From HGM04593 sp045654885 (lineage in GTDB: Bacteria; Bacteroidota; Bacteroidia; Bacteroidales; Bacteroidaceae), in the NCBI GenBank assembly GCA_045654885.1, contig JAZOOF010000032.1:1-32063 (forward strand): 32,063 nt of DNA. The letters run 5' to 3'. A program made the position numbers and the translations under genes. The notes under the pieces are model-generated. The model worked only from the letters and a program-made list of their open reading frames with translations, searched no databases and was not told the DNA's origin. Positions 6,916 through 15,347 of the stretch are shown here, one piece after another (position 1 is the stretch's first letter; each line of letters starts with the position of its first letter).

Positions 6916-8167
6916 AGTTCGGGTCTATTTTTACGAGTGCCGACACAATAAAAGTGATTAAAGTGCAGGCTGTTACCCAGATGAAAAAGTTTTCGTACCC
7001 CATTGACTCCTGCAATTTGCCTGCAAACATTCCCGGCAGCATCATGCCAAGTGACATGAAGGCAGTGGATATTGCAAAGTGTGCGGTGGGGTATTTGCCC
7101 TGTGCGAAGTATATCATGTAAAGCGTGTAGGCCGTAAAGCCGAAACCATAGCCCAACTGTTCAATGAATATGCAGCTGCTTATTACTGTCATGTCCTGGG
7201 GCAGTGCACTGCTCATGTATATGTATACGGCATCGGGCAGGGATATGGCTACAACCATTGGCCAGAGCCAATATTTGAGACCTTTGCGTGAAATGCAAAT
7301 TCCGCCGACAATTCCGCCTATGATGAGCCCGATGACACCTATCACGCCGTATATGAGCCCAATCTCTCCCTTGTCGAGTGCAAGGCCGCCCTGCGCGGCG
7401 CTGTCCATGAGGAACAGTTTGCCCATCTTTGCGAGCTGTGCCTCGGGGAAGCGGAACAGCAGCAGGTACAGCAGCGCTTGCCATATGCCGGGCTTTTGGA
7501 AATAGCTCCTTATGATGTCTCCATAGTTGCTGAAAGCGTCCTTTATGCTGCTTGTTGTGCGTGCCGTGTCGCTTGCAGGGCTTGGCACAGCCTTTTTGTG
7601 ATAGAGATAGAGTGCGAGCATTATGGCTCCGGTGATGGCAAATGTTGCACTCCAGCCTGTCTGCCCGTTGCCGCTTTTCTCGGCTATCCGGTTTGCAATC
7701 ATTACGAGGACACCTGAACTGAAAACCGTTGCTATGCGGTAGAATGTGTTGCGTATGCCCGAGAAGAACGACTGTTTCTCCTGTGGCAGTGCGAGCATGT
7801 AAAAGCCGTCGAGCGCAATATCATGGGTCGATGAGACGAATGCACCGATAAAGAATGCTGCGAGTGTGAGTAGCAGAAAATACTCGGATGGTATTACAAG
7901 CGCAATAACTGCAAAACATATCGCGAGCAGCAACTGTGAAATGAGTGTCCATTTGCGCCTTGTGCTTATCATCTCCACAATGGGGCTCCACAATGGTTTG
8001 ATGGTCCAAGGGATGAGCAACAGGCTTGTGTACATGGCAATTTGGGCATTGCCGATGCCCATGTCCTTGTACATAATGTCCGAGATTGATGTTATGGCAT
8101 GATAGGGTAGTCCCGATGCGAAGTAGAGCGTGGGAATCCATAGCCAGGCATTGTTCTTGTTTTGCAT
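6896..8167 (-). CDS. AmpG/MurT-like MFS permease
   Basis: This 423-residue protein has about twelve hydrophobic segments. Its start resembles AmpG muropeptide permeases: YFASGLPYHAI (16-26), then IKPLWSPIVEMISTRRKW (about 56-73) and THDIALDGFYMLALP (about 113-127). AmpG imports GlcNAc-anhydroMurNAc products of wall turnover, and relatives such as Tannerella MurT import free MurNAc. The next gene downstream is a BadF-type amino-sugar kinase, which fits import followed by phosphorylation. The gene has its own -7 box just after the gdhA terminator. A generic sugar or siderophore role remains possible because MFS specificity is not visible from motifs. Confidence 0.85.
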   Translation of the reverse strand: MQNKNNAWLWIPTLYFASGLPYHAITSISDIMYKDMGIGNAQIAMYTSLLLIPWTIKPLWSPIVEMISTRRKWTLISQLLLAICFAVIALVIPSEYFLLLTLAAFFIGAFVSSTHDIALDGFYMLALPQEKQSFFSGIRNTFYRIATVFSSGVLVMIANRIAEKSGNGQTGWSATFAITGAIMLALYLYHKKAVPSPASDTARTTSSIKDAFSNYGDIIRSYFQKPGIWQALLYLLLFRFPEAQLAKMGKLFLMDSAAQGGLALDKGEIGLIYGVIGVIGLIIGGIVGGICISRKGLKYWLWPMVVAISLPDAVYIYMSSALPQDMTVISSCIFIEQLGYGFGFTAYTLYMIYFAQGKYPTAHFAISTAFMSLGMMLPGMFAGKLQESMGYENFFIWVTACTLITFIVSALVKIDPNFGKRQK

Positions 8168-8189
8168 AGTGTCTCTTTGTAATAGTTTG

Positions 8190-8197
8190 CAAAGATA
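8190..8197 (-). promoter_or_regulatory. -7 box of the permease gene
   Basis: Minus-strand TATCTTTG lies 22 bp before the ATG and 1 bp beyond the T tract of the gdhA terminator. No -33 TTG at correct spacing was found, because the upstream DNA is the terminator hairpin. Confidence 0.6.
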
Positions 8198-8198
8198 T

Positions 8199-8242
8199 AA
8201 AAAACAATGACAAAACCCGGTTGCTCCAGGGATTTGTCATTG
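8199..8242 (-). terminator. Rho-independent terminator of gdhA
   Basis: The stem has CAATGACAAA (8205-8214) and its complement (8233-8242) around an 18-base interior that can extend the stem by two further C-G pairs. On the minus strand it is followed by a run of six T. Confidence 0.8.
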
Positions 8243-8313
8243 CTTTGGAGAGATTTTATTTTACTGTTTTATTAATTGTTCCGCTTTGTGATGCGCAACT
8301 CCTTGACATGGAG

Positions 8314-9648
8314 TTACACAATACCCTGTGCCATCATTGCACGGGCAACCTTCAGGAAGCCGGCAACGTTTGCGCCTTTTACATAGTCGATGTAACCGTC
8401 CTCGCATGTTCCGTACTTGACGCATGCGCTGTGGATGTTGTGCATAATCTCGTGCAACATCTCGTCGACCTTCGCGCTGCTCCAGTTGATTTTGCCCGAG
8501 TTCTGGCTCATCTCAAGGCCCGATACCGATACACCGCCGGCATTTGAAGCCTTGCCCGGTGCGTAAAGAATCCTGGCTGCCTGGAATGTGTGGATTGCCT
8601 CTGGGGTCGAAGGCATGTTCGCGCCCTCAGAAACGGCAATAACGCCGTTTGCAACAAGCATCTTGGCATCTTCGCCATTGATTTCGTTCTGTGTGGCCGA
8701 TGGCAGGGCAATGTCGCCCTTCTCGCACCATGGGCGTGCGTTCTCAACGTATTTGCAGCCGTACTTGTCGGCGTACTCCTTGATGCGGCCGCGACGTACG
8801 TTCTTCAACTCCATTATGAAATCGAGTTTTTCGCGGTCAATGCCCTCGGGGTCATAGATGTAACCGTTCGAGTCGCTCATTGTAACGGGCTTGCCGCCGA
8901 GCTGAATGATTTTTTCGACAGTGTACTGTGCCACGTTGCCCGAGCCCGATACAAGACAAGTCTTGCCGGCGATGTCAAGGCCGCGTGTGGCAAGCATCTC
9001 CTGCAGGAAGTAGATGTTGCCGTAGCCTGTTGCCTCGGGGCGTATGAGTGAACCGCCAAAGTCGAGTCCCTTGCCTGTGAATACGCCGTTGAACTCGCGC
9101 GTGAGCTTTTTGTACATGCCGAACATGTAGCCAACCTCGCGTGCACCTACGCCAATGTCACCTGCGGGAACGTCCATCTCGGGACCTATGTGGCGCCACA
9201 GTTCTGTAATGAATGCCTGACAGAAGCGCATCACCTCGTTGTCGCTCTTGCCCTTGGGGTCGAAGTCCGAACCGCCCTTTGCGCCGCCCATCGGAAGGGT
9301 GGTGAGCGAGTTCTTGAATGTCTGCTCAAATGCAAGGTACTTGAGGATGCCTATATTTACCGACGGGTGGAAACGGATGCCGCCTTTGTAGGGGCCGATG
9401 GCATTGTTGTGCTGCACGCGGTAGCCGGTGTTCACCTGCACGCGTCCCTTGTCATCTGTCCATGTTACGCGGAATGTGAAGATTCTGTCGGGGATGCAAA
9501 GGCGCTCAATGAGGTTGCTTGCTTCAAACTCCGGGTGTTTGTTATATTCCTCTTCAATAGAGTGGAGAACTTCTTCTACTGCCTGGAAATATTCCGGCTC
9601 GTTGGGGAATCTTTTCTTTAGGCTCTCTAAGGTGGTTGCTACGTTCAT
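8314..9648 (-). CDS. gdhA: NADP-type glutamate dehydrogenase
   Basis: This 444-residue enzyme interconverts glutamate with 2-oxoglutarate and ammonia. Length and motifs match the hexameric bacterial class: GPYKGGIRFHPSVN (85-98), the catalytic-lysine segment PMGGAKGGSDFDP (119-131, Lys124), and a nucleotide-binding SGSGNVAQ loop. The extended N-terminal part and KGLDFGGSLIRPEATGYG favour the NADP(H)-using biosynthetic type common in Bacteroides, where it assimilates ammonia. Single-gene unit: its own -7 box upstream and a terminator downstream. The cofactor assignment is from family resemblance. Confidence 0.97.
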   Translation of the reverse strand: MNVATTLESLKKRFPNEPEYFQAVEEVLHSIEEEYNKHPEFEASNLIERLCIPDRIFTFRVTWTDDKGRVQVNTGYRVQHNNAIGPYKGGIRFHPSVNIGILKYLAFEQTFKNSLTTLPMGGAKGGSDFDPKGKSDNEVMRFCQAFITELWRHIGPEMDVPAGDIGVGAREVGYMFGMYKKLTREFNGVFTGKGLDFGGSLIRPEATGYGNIYFLQEMLATRGLDIAGKTCLVSGSGNVAQYTVEKIIQLGGKPVTMSDSNGYIYDPEGIDREKLDFIMELKNVRRGRIKEYADKYGCKYVENARPWCEKGDIALPSATQNEINGEDAKMLVANGVIAVSEGANMPSTPEAIHTFQAARILYAPGKASNAGGVSVSGLEMSQNSGKINWSSAKVDEMLHEIMHNIHSACVKYGTCEDGYIDYVKGANVAGFLKVARAMMAQGIV

Positions 9649-9686
9649 TTTTTATATCGTTTTTTGTACTTTTCGCGTATTTTTTG

Positions 9687-9694
9687 CAAAAGTA
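9687..9694 (-). promoter_or_regulatory. -7 box of gdhA
   Basis: Minus-strand TACTTTTG fits TAnnTTTG and lies 38 bp before the gdhA ATG. No exact -33 TTG was found. Confidence 0.6.
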
Positions 9695-9920
9695 ATAAAT
9701 TGTTCTTTGAAAATAAAGAAATGTAAGCGTTTTTTTAAAATAAATGGCAAAATGTTTGTTTTGGTTGGCTAAAGGTGTTTGTTTTTAATGTTTTTTTGCA
9801 CAATTTGTGGAAAAATGTTTCTTGTTTTTCTTTTTGCAATGTTCATTGTTTATTTTTGCGGTTATTTTATAAATAAAAGTGAAAAAAGTGATAAAAAGGT
9901 AAATAATTGGATTTTTGAGT

Positions 9921-9928
9921 TAACTTTG
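9921..9928 (+). promoter_or_regulatory. -7 box of the large surface-protein gene
   Basis: TAACTTTG fits TAnnTTTG. A start site a few bases downstream would give a leader of roughly 70 nt. A -33 TTG at the normal spacing is not evident. Confidence 0.55.
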
Positions 9929-10002
9929 CCACGAATTGTGCACTCGTGCGTACTGCGTATGCGCGGGTGACTTGCTATAAAATAAAAATATAAATATAAG
10001 GA

Positions 10003-13000
10003 ATGATGAGGAAATTCTTTACTACATTATTTACTTTGGCTGCAATTGCTGTAAATGCGCAGTATATACCTAACGGTAGTTTCGACAGTTGGAAAGGCGA
10101 CGGTAATGCCGGAAGCACATATCAGTCTTCAAATGGCAACGAGATGCGCAAGCGTCCCGGAGATGAGCCTACAAGTTGGTACGGCTCAAGTATAAACCAA
10201 AGCGTTAAGGTAGTTTTTACAAGTGCAACAAAGCAAGAAACGCTTATTTTTAAATCGACAGGCCGTAACGGTTCGGCTGTAAAGTTGCAGAACAAATATG
10301 TTGGTGCAATGGGTATAGGTTCCAATGCTCCTGCTTTCATCAGTTTCGCAACTCCTTGGGTTTATGCCGTTTCTACAGTTTCTGACTGCGATGGCGGTAT
10401 GTATGGCAGTATGCCGTTCAATTACCGTCCCGATGCCATCAAGGGTTGGTTCAAACGCCCCAGCGGTACAGGTGAAAATGCGCATATTATTGTATATTTG
10501 TGGAAGGGAACTTTCAAGAATAATATCAAATCGGCTAAATCGAACGATACCAAGGACGATACGGACCGTGCTGTAATGGGTCAGGTTTCAAGTACCGGCA
10601 ATGGTGTGAGGATTGCAAGTTGTGACCATGCGTTCTCGACTACAACAAACAACGATTGGCAGGAGATAACAGTGCCCATCAATTATGAAAATGACTATAT
10701 TCCAGAAAAACTGAATATAATCATTTCGAGCGGTGACTACTGGAACAGGAATAATGTAAAGGATGGTAGTGTGCTTGAGGCCGATGATGTGGAATTTGTC
10801 TATTACTCGGAGCTTGCATCGCTTACCTATAACGGGAAAAACTATTTCCAGCAGGGCAAGACTTCATATACTATTGACGAACCATATTATGAGAACAAGC
10901 TCTCTGTTACCTCAAACGGACGTGGCGCAGTCATTGAAAAGAACTTCAACGAAGAGACCTGTGTGTTGACAATCACTATCAAGGGTAATGACTGTGCTGC
11001 AAGCGGCAGCAGGGTGCAGGGATATACCATCGGTGCTATTATGGCGCACATCAAACGTGCTGCAAGAGCAAGCGGTAACCTTCACACTTATACAGTCGCA
11101 TTCAAGCAGGAGGAACCTCTGACTGTTGTTTCGGTGTCACCTGATGCGGCGGTGGAGTCCTTGAGGACGATTGCCATCGAATATAGCGATGTCATTTCAG
11201 GTACCTACAAATCAACCTCGTCAACAAAGATATATGTGGGTACTGCATTGAACAAGGCTTCGTTCAAGGTTGATGGCAAGGTGCTTAATATAACATTGGA
11301 TAAGGAGATAACCTCCCCGGGCGAGTATCCGCTTTATATCCCCAAGGGGCTTGTCACACGTGAGGTTAGTGGTAAGGACGTTACATGCGACGGTGAAATT
11401 GTCTTTACGGTAAAGGCTTCTGAACTTGAGGTTGTGTCTGTCACTCCAAACAAGCCTGTATGGTCATTGAAGAACATTACTGTTGAGTACAGTGATGAGA
11501 TTGTCGGCGCTTACAGCGATGGCGTCGCATCAAAGATTTATGTAGGTTCAAGTGAAAACACGGCTTCGTTCAGCGTGAGCGGCAACATGCTTTCAATAAC
11601 ATTGGATAATACACTTGCAACAGCCGGTGAGCATGGATTGTATATCCCTGCAGGGTTGATAACACGCAAGGCCGACGGTAGTGATGTCGTGTGCAATGGC
11701 GAAATCAAATTTACCGTCAGGGATATTTCGGAAAAGGTAACAGCCGAGGTGGTTGCTGTTACCCCGGACAAGCCTGTGGATTCATTGCAGACAATTGTCC
11801 TTGAGTATGACGAGGAGATTCTTGGCGAATACAATCCCCTCAACGTGTCACGTATTTATGTAGACTCGTTAAGAACCACTACCAAACCGTTGAAGGTGAA
11901 CAAGGCTTCGTATGTGGTTGACAGGAACTTCCTTACACTTACATTGACTGACGTAATAACCACTCCGGGGGAGTATATGCTTTATATTCCTGAGGGCTTG
12001 ATTACCTGCAAGAGCAACGGTGAGGCAGTTGTATGCAACGGCGAGATAAAGTTTACGGTCAAGGATATGAGTGTTGAACCGCTTGAGGTGGTTTCTGTTA
12101 CACCAAGTGATGTTGTGGAGTCATTGCAGACTGTGTCCGTTGAGTATAGCGATGAAATTGAAGGTGTATACAATGCCGCTGATGCAACGAAGATTTATAT
12201 AGGTTCAAATAAAAACACGGCTTCATATATTGTTGACGGCTGTGTGTTGACGATTGTACTCGACAATCCTCTCTCAACTACGGGTGAGTATCCTCTCTAC
12301 ATTCCCGAGGGTCTCATTACACGTAAGGTGAATAAAGAACCTGTTGTATGCAACGGCGAAATAATATTTACAGTCATGGAACCGGAACCAGAGCCCGAAC
12401 CTGATAATGGACCGAAAGAACTTGGTGAGAAATTGTACTCTCTTGACAATGCTCACGAAAACAAGACATATGTGCTTTACAATGAACATTTCACAGCTTA
12501 CGCAATCTATGAGGATGGACATGGTGACAAGGTGTGGGTTGCCGGCATGACAGGAGGTGACAGCGACCACCAATTGAAGGATTCCGACTATGCTCAGGAG
12601 GTCGATATCACATCGGAGAATGCTTGCTGGCAGGTTATCAGGGACGGTGAGAAGTACCAGTTGTACAATGTGGGCGCAGGGATGTACCTTAAGACACCAA
12701 TGTATGAATTTGATGAAAACTTGAAATATTGCTCATTCTCGGCAGAACCCGTATCGTTGTCGGTTGTTGACCTTGGTGGCAGCAAGTTCGCATTCAATGC
12801 ATATCCAAGCCATTCAAACGCAGAACTTGGGTATATGTGTGCTGCTCCACAATTGGATGCACCTATCTCTGTCTGGAGTGCCGATGATGCCGGAGCTGCA
12901 TGGGTGCTTATTGAGAATCCTAATGTGACAACAGGTGATATTGAGGAGCCGGAACCGACACCGGGCGAGGATGTGGACTACACTCCTACAAATACCGGAA

Positions 13001-13668
13001 CAAGAAACTACACCGAGCGTAATATCAATGCCGTGATATTTACAAGTGAAAGCTATGGCGATGTCAGATATGACCTCAATGCGACGGAACGTGTGTCGGA
13101 ATATCTTGACTTGACCGGGGCACTTGAATTTGTTGCGGCTCCAGGTGAGCAGGTGTCTGTTGAGTTCGATACAAATGGCTCTTGGATTAACCATTATATA
13201 TATATCGACTATGATTACGACGGTTTTACTGCAAGCATTGAGAGTGGCAGTGACTGGAAGCCTGTCGAGGATCTTGTGTCATATTCATTCTATAACAATG
13301 GCGGCAGCAGCGATGCGAGCGGCTGGAACAGTGAAGGTCGTTCGATTTCGGGCGATGACCGCAGCTATCCTTTACTCCCGACATTTGCTGTTCCCGAGCG
13401 ACCGGGTGTCTACCGCATGCGTATCAAGCAGGACTGGTGCAGCATTGACCCTGCAGGTGACAGTGACAGCAACTTCGGCGGTACATTCTCGAACTATGGT
13501 GGCCAGATAATCGACGTAGTACTCAACGTTACCGACGGTACAGGCATTGAGGAGGTTGAGACCGGTAATGGCAAGAGGGTGATTTATGACATACAGGGCC
13601 GTAAGTTGAGCGAGATTGTAAAATCCGGAATTTACATAATAAACGGCAAGAAGGTTCTTGTAAAGTGA
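10003..13668 (+). CDS. Large secreted multidomain protein (PCMD, Ig-like repeats, GEVED)
   Basis: This 1221-residue protein has a signal peptide (cleavage near VNA-Q20). Residues about 21-268 look like a PCMD domain, a putative carbohydrate-binding module of Bacteroidetes (IPNGSFDSWK start, ADDVEFVY end). Residues 271-368 form a small beta module. Four tandem Ig-like repeats of about 100 residues follow (373-471, 475-573, 581-687, 694-792), each running from a VVSVTP-like strand to GEIxFTV. Next come an acidic EPEPEPEP linker, a region of about 170 residues of unknown fold, and a GEVED-like domain (about 1061-1175, YIYIDYDYDGF and YRMRIKQDW). The end (VIYDIQGRKL, IYIINGKKVLVK) resembles type IX secretion or surface-sorting tails. 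No catalytic motif was seen, so binding or adhesion is likelier than hydrolysis. Start may be 10003 or 10006. Confidence 0.85.
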   Translation: MMRKFFTTLFTLAAIAVNAQYIPNGSFDSWKGDGNAGSTYQSSNGNEMRKRPGDEPTSWYGSSINQSVKVVFTSATKQETLIFKSTGRNGSAVKLQNKYVGAMGIGSNAPAFISFATPWVYAVSTVSDCDGGMYGSMPFNYRPDAIKGWFKRPSGTGENAHIIVYLWKGTFKNNIKSAKSNDTKDDTDRAVMGQVSSTGNGVRIASCDHAFSTTTNNDWQEITVPINYENDYIPEKLNIIISSGDYWNRNNVKDGSVLEADDVEFVYYSELASLTYNGKNYFQQGKTSYTIDEPYYENKLSVTSNGRGAVIEKNFNEETCVLTITIKGNDCAASGSRVQGYTIGAIMAHIKRAARASGNLHTYTVAFKQEEPLTVVSVSPDAAVESLRTIAIEYSDVISGTYKSTSSTKIYVGTALNKASFKVDGKVLNITLDKEITSPGEYPLYIPKGLVTREVSGKDVTCDGEIVFTVKASELEVVSVTPNKPVWSLKNITVEYSDEIVGAYSDGVASKIYVGSSENTASFSVSGNMLSITLDNTLATAGEHGLYIPAGLITRKADGSDVVCNGEIKFTVRDISEKVTAEVVAVTPDKPVDSLQTIVLEYDEEILGEYNPLNVSRIYVDSLRTTTKPLKVNKASYVVDRNFLTLTLTDVITTPGEYMLYIPEGLITCKSNGEAVVCNGEIKFTVKDMSVEPLEVVSVTPSDVVESLQTVSVEYSDEIEGVYNAADATKIYIGSNKNTASYIVDGCVLTIVLDNPLSTTGEYPLYIPEGLITRKVNKEPVVCNGEIIFTVMEPEPEPEPDNGPKELGEKLYSLDNAHENKTYVLYNEHFTAYAIYEDGHGDKVWVAGMTGGDSDHQLKDSDYAQEVDITSENACWQVIRDGEKYQLYNVGAGMYLKTPMYEFDENLKYCSFSAEPVSLSVVDLGGSKFAFNAYPSHSNAELGYMCAAPQLDAPISVWSADDAGAAWVLIENPNVTTGDIEEPEPTPGEDVDYTPTNTGTRNYTERNINAVIFTSESYGDVRYDLNATERVSEYLDLTGALEFVAAPGEQVSVEFDTNGSWINHYIYIDYDYDGFTASIESGSDWKPVEDLVSYSFYNNGGSSDASGWNSEGRSISGDDRSYPLLPTFAVPERPGVYRMRIKQDWCSIDPAGDSDSNFGGTFSNYGGQIIDVVLNVTDGTGIEEVETGNGKRVIYDIQGRKLSEIVKSGIYIINGKKVLVK
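11119..12378 (+). repeat. Four tandem ~300-bp repeats encoding Ig-like modules
   Basis: Repeat units lie at about 11119-11415, 11425-11721, 11743-12063 and 12082-12378. Each encodes a strand like VVSVTPxxxVxSLxTI, then EYSDEI, a KIYVGS strand, TxGEYxLYIPEGLITRK and CNGEIxFTV. The third unit is longer by about 8 residues (SLRTTTKPLKV insert), and its EYSDEI strand reads EYDEEI. Repeats 2 to 4 look more alike than repeat 1, consistent with expansion by duplication. Confidence 0.85.
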
Positions 13669-13690
13669 TTTCGGCTTGAATAATTGACTG

Positions 13691-13725
13691 ACGTGGGGCG
13701 CAGAATTCTGCGCCCGACGTTTTTT
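13691..13725 (+). terminator. Rho-independent terminator of the surface-protein gene
   Basis: A 13-bp stem with one mismatch (ACGTGGGGCGCAG, loop AATT, CTGCGCCCGACGT) is followed directly by six T. It starts 22 bp after the stop codon. Confidence 0.88.
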
Positions 13726-13783
13726 GTGTTCTATAAAAGAGAAATAATCATCTGCATATTCCTGTTTTTACGTTAAGTTGTGT

Positions 13784-13791
13784 TATATTCG
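13784..13791 (+). promoter_or_regulatory. Weak -7 box candidate for the kinase-RapZ fusion gene
   Basis: TATATTCG matches TAnnTTTG except for one C. It lies 18 bp before ATG 13810 and after the upstream terminator, so some promoter is expected here. No -33 TTG at the right distance. Confidence 0.35.
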
Positions 13792-13809
13792 CGGTCAAAG
13801 TTTTTTAGG

Positions 13810-15225
13810 ATGGAAAAATTAAGGGATTTATATATAAAAACGTTCGGTAGCGGGCCGCAATCAGTGGTTAGGCTCACCGGTGACGGGTCGAACCGCGTAT
13901 ATTACCGAATGTCGGGTGTGTCGACCGTGATGGGTGCAAAGGGAATCTCGGTTGAAGAGAACAATGCTTTTGTAGCTCTTTCAAGGGCTTTGCGTGCATC
14001 GGGTGTGGCTGCGCCTGAGGTACTTGCAGTCTCTGACGATGGACTCTGTTATCTGCAGGATGATTTGGGCGATGCTACGCTCTATGCCTCGTTGGCGGCA
14101 GCGCGTGAGCGGGGGTGTTTTGAGTCTGCGGAGATTGAACTACTGTGCAAGGTTGTGGCAGCCTTGCCAAAAATACAGTTCGAGACACCGAAGCACTTCG
14201 ATTTTTCACTCTGTTATCCAACCGCTGATTTCAATGAACGCACCATTATGTGGGATTTGAACTACTTCAAGTACTGTTTCCTGAAAGGTGTGGGCATAGA
14301 GTTCAACGAAAACAGGCTTGAGGATGAGTTTGTGGAGATGACGACACGTCTTTTGAGCGACAACGACAATGTCTTTCTGTATCGCGATTTCCAGTCGCGC
14401 AATGTCATGCTCAAGGATGGCGAACCATACTTTATAGACTTCCAGGGTGGGCGCAGAGGTCCTGTGTATTACGATATTGCCTCCTTTGTGGGGCAGGCAC
14501 GTGCTAAATATATCGCAGAGGCTGTCGATGCCATGGTCGATGCTTATATGGATGCTCTTGCTAGCTACAGGAGAGTAGACAGGGAACATTTTGTAAAGAT
14601 GCTGCAGCTGTTCCGCGTCTTCCGCCTTTTGCAGAACTTGGGTACCTACGGCTACCGTGGGCTTTTCGAACGCAAGAAAGCATTCATTGAGAGTATTCCC
14701 GCTGCGCTGGGTCACTTGTCGCAGCTTCTATGTGAGGTTGGGGAGTTCGGGTACATCCGCTCGCTGATAGACGAGATTGCGGCCTTGCCCATGTTTGTGC
14801 GCGACGATTCCAAGGAGTTGACGGTTGATGTAATGAGCTTTTCCTATAAACGCGGTATTCCCGACGACACATCGGGCAATGGCGGAGGCTTTGTCTTCGA
14901 CTGCCGTGCTATACACAACCCGGGTCGCTATGATCCATACAAGAAGCTCACCGGAATGGATGCTCCTGTTATTGAATTCCTTGAAAAAGAGAGCAATATA
15001 GCCGAGTTCCTTGAGAATGCATACGCGCTTGTGGACAATATGGTCGATACATACAAGAGACGCGGTTTTACGCATATTCAGGTCTGCTGTGGCTGTACCG
15101 GTGGGCAGCACCGTTCGGTCTACAGTGCCGAGCATATTGCCCGTCATGTTGCCGAAAAGTTCGGTGTCCGCGTGGTGGTTACCCACAAGATGCAGGGGGT
15201 AAAGTATGTGATAGAAGCGAAGTGA
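13810..15225 (+). CDS. AmgK-like sugar kinase fused to RapZ C-terminal domain
   Basis: I start this at ATG 13810 (471 residues) and not at the in-frame GTG 13780, which overlaps the candidate promoter. The N-terminal part (about 1-325) is an aminoglycoside-phosphotransferase/choline-kinase fold closest in style to AmgK, the anomeric MurNAc/GlcNAc kinase: GDGSNRVYYRM near residue 25, catalytic YRDFQSRN with Asp193 and Asn198, and metal-binding DFQ from Asp210. Residues about 339-465 match the RapZ C-terminal domain: SFSYKRGIP, FVFDCRAIHNPGRYDPYKKLTGMD, and the phosphate-binding CTGGQHRSVY (429-438). In E. coli RapZ this domain binds glucosamine-6-phosphate. The RapZ N-terminal P-loop domain is absent and replaced by the kinase. 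A MurU-type nucleotidyltransferase, the usual AmgK partner, is not adjacent. The kinase substrate is inferred. Confidence 0.85.
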   Translation: MEKLRDLYIKTFGSGPQSVVRLTGDGSNRVYYRMSGVSTVMGAKGISVEENNAFVALSRALRASGVAAPEVLAVSDDGLCYLQDDLGDATLYASLAAARERGCFESAEIELLCKVVAALPKIQFETPKHFDFSLCYPTADFNERTIMWDLNYFKYCFLKGVGIEFNENRLEDEFVEMTTRLLSDNDNVFLYRDFQSRNVMLKDGEPYFIDFQGGRRGPVYYDIASFVGQARAKYIAEAVDAMVDAYMDALASYRRVDREHFVKMLQLFRVFRLLQNLGTYGYRGLFERKKAFIESIPAALGHLSQLLCEVGEFGYIRSLIDEIAALPMFVRDDSKELTVDVMSFSYKRGIPDDTSGNGGGFVFDCRAIHNPGRYDPYKKLTGMDAPVIEFLEKESNIAEFLENAYALVDNMVDTYKRRGFTHIQVCCGCTGGQHRSVYSAEHIARHVAEKFGVRVVVTHKMQGVKYVIEAK

Positions 15226-15283
15226 CATTTGTCGCTGATATATGCTTTATATGATATTGTGCAAGCTATTATCTTTGTTTTTA

Positions 15284-15313
15284 TTGCATTTACGGAAATT
15301 TTGGGTAACTTTG
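15284..15313 (+). promoter_or_regulatory. Promoter of the ileS operon
   Basis: The -33 TTG (15284-15286), 19 bp spacer and -7 TAACTTTG (15306-15313) are a full Bacteroidetes match. The implied start near 15319 leaves about 28 nt before ATG 15348 but only about 4 nt before ATG 15324, so it supports the later start codon. Confidence 0.8.
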
Positions 15314-15347
15314 CAAAATTGAAATGAAAATAAACGTTTATTACCAT

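Larger units (their letters stand above)
9649..10002. other. AT-rich divergent intergenic region
   Basis: These 354 bp separate gdhA (-) from the large surface-protein gene (+). They are very rich in T runs and contain one -7 box for each direction. No convincing gene, tRNA or long hairpin was seen. Short open frames here consist of low-complexity Phe/Leu/Lys codons and were not called. Confidence 0.7.

Noticed and set aside
9779..9970. 63-codon Phe/Leu/Lys-rich open frame between gdhA and the surface protein
   Set aside because: It is low-complexity AT-rich DNA overlapping the promoter, with no start-site support and no family match.
13780..13809. GTG start giving ten extra residues to the kinase-RapZ fusion
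   Set aside because: The GTG overlaps the candidate -7 box, and the conserved start is MEKLRDLY from ATG 13810.
15270..15277. A second TATCTTTG near the ileS promoter
   Set aside because: It has no TTG at proper spacing (nearest is 10 bp). The downstream TAACTTTG with TTG at 19 bp fits better.
15324..15347. ATG giving eight extra residues to IleRS
   Set aside because: The predicted transcript start is about 4 nt upstream, too close for translation. ATG 15348 begins the conserved MKKKFPVY sequence.
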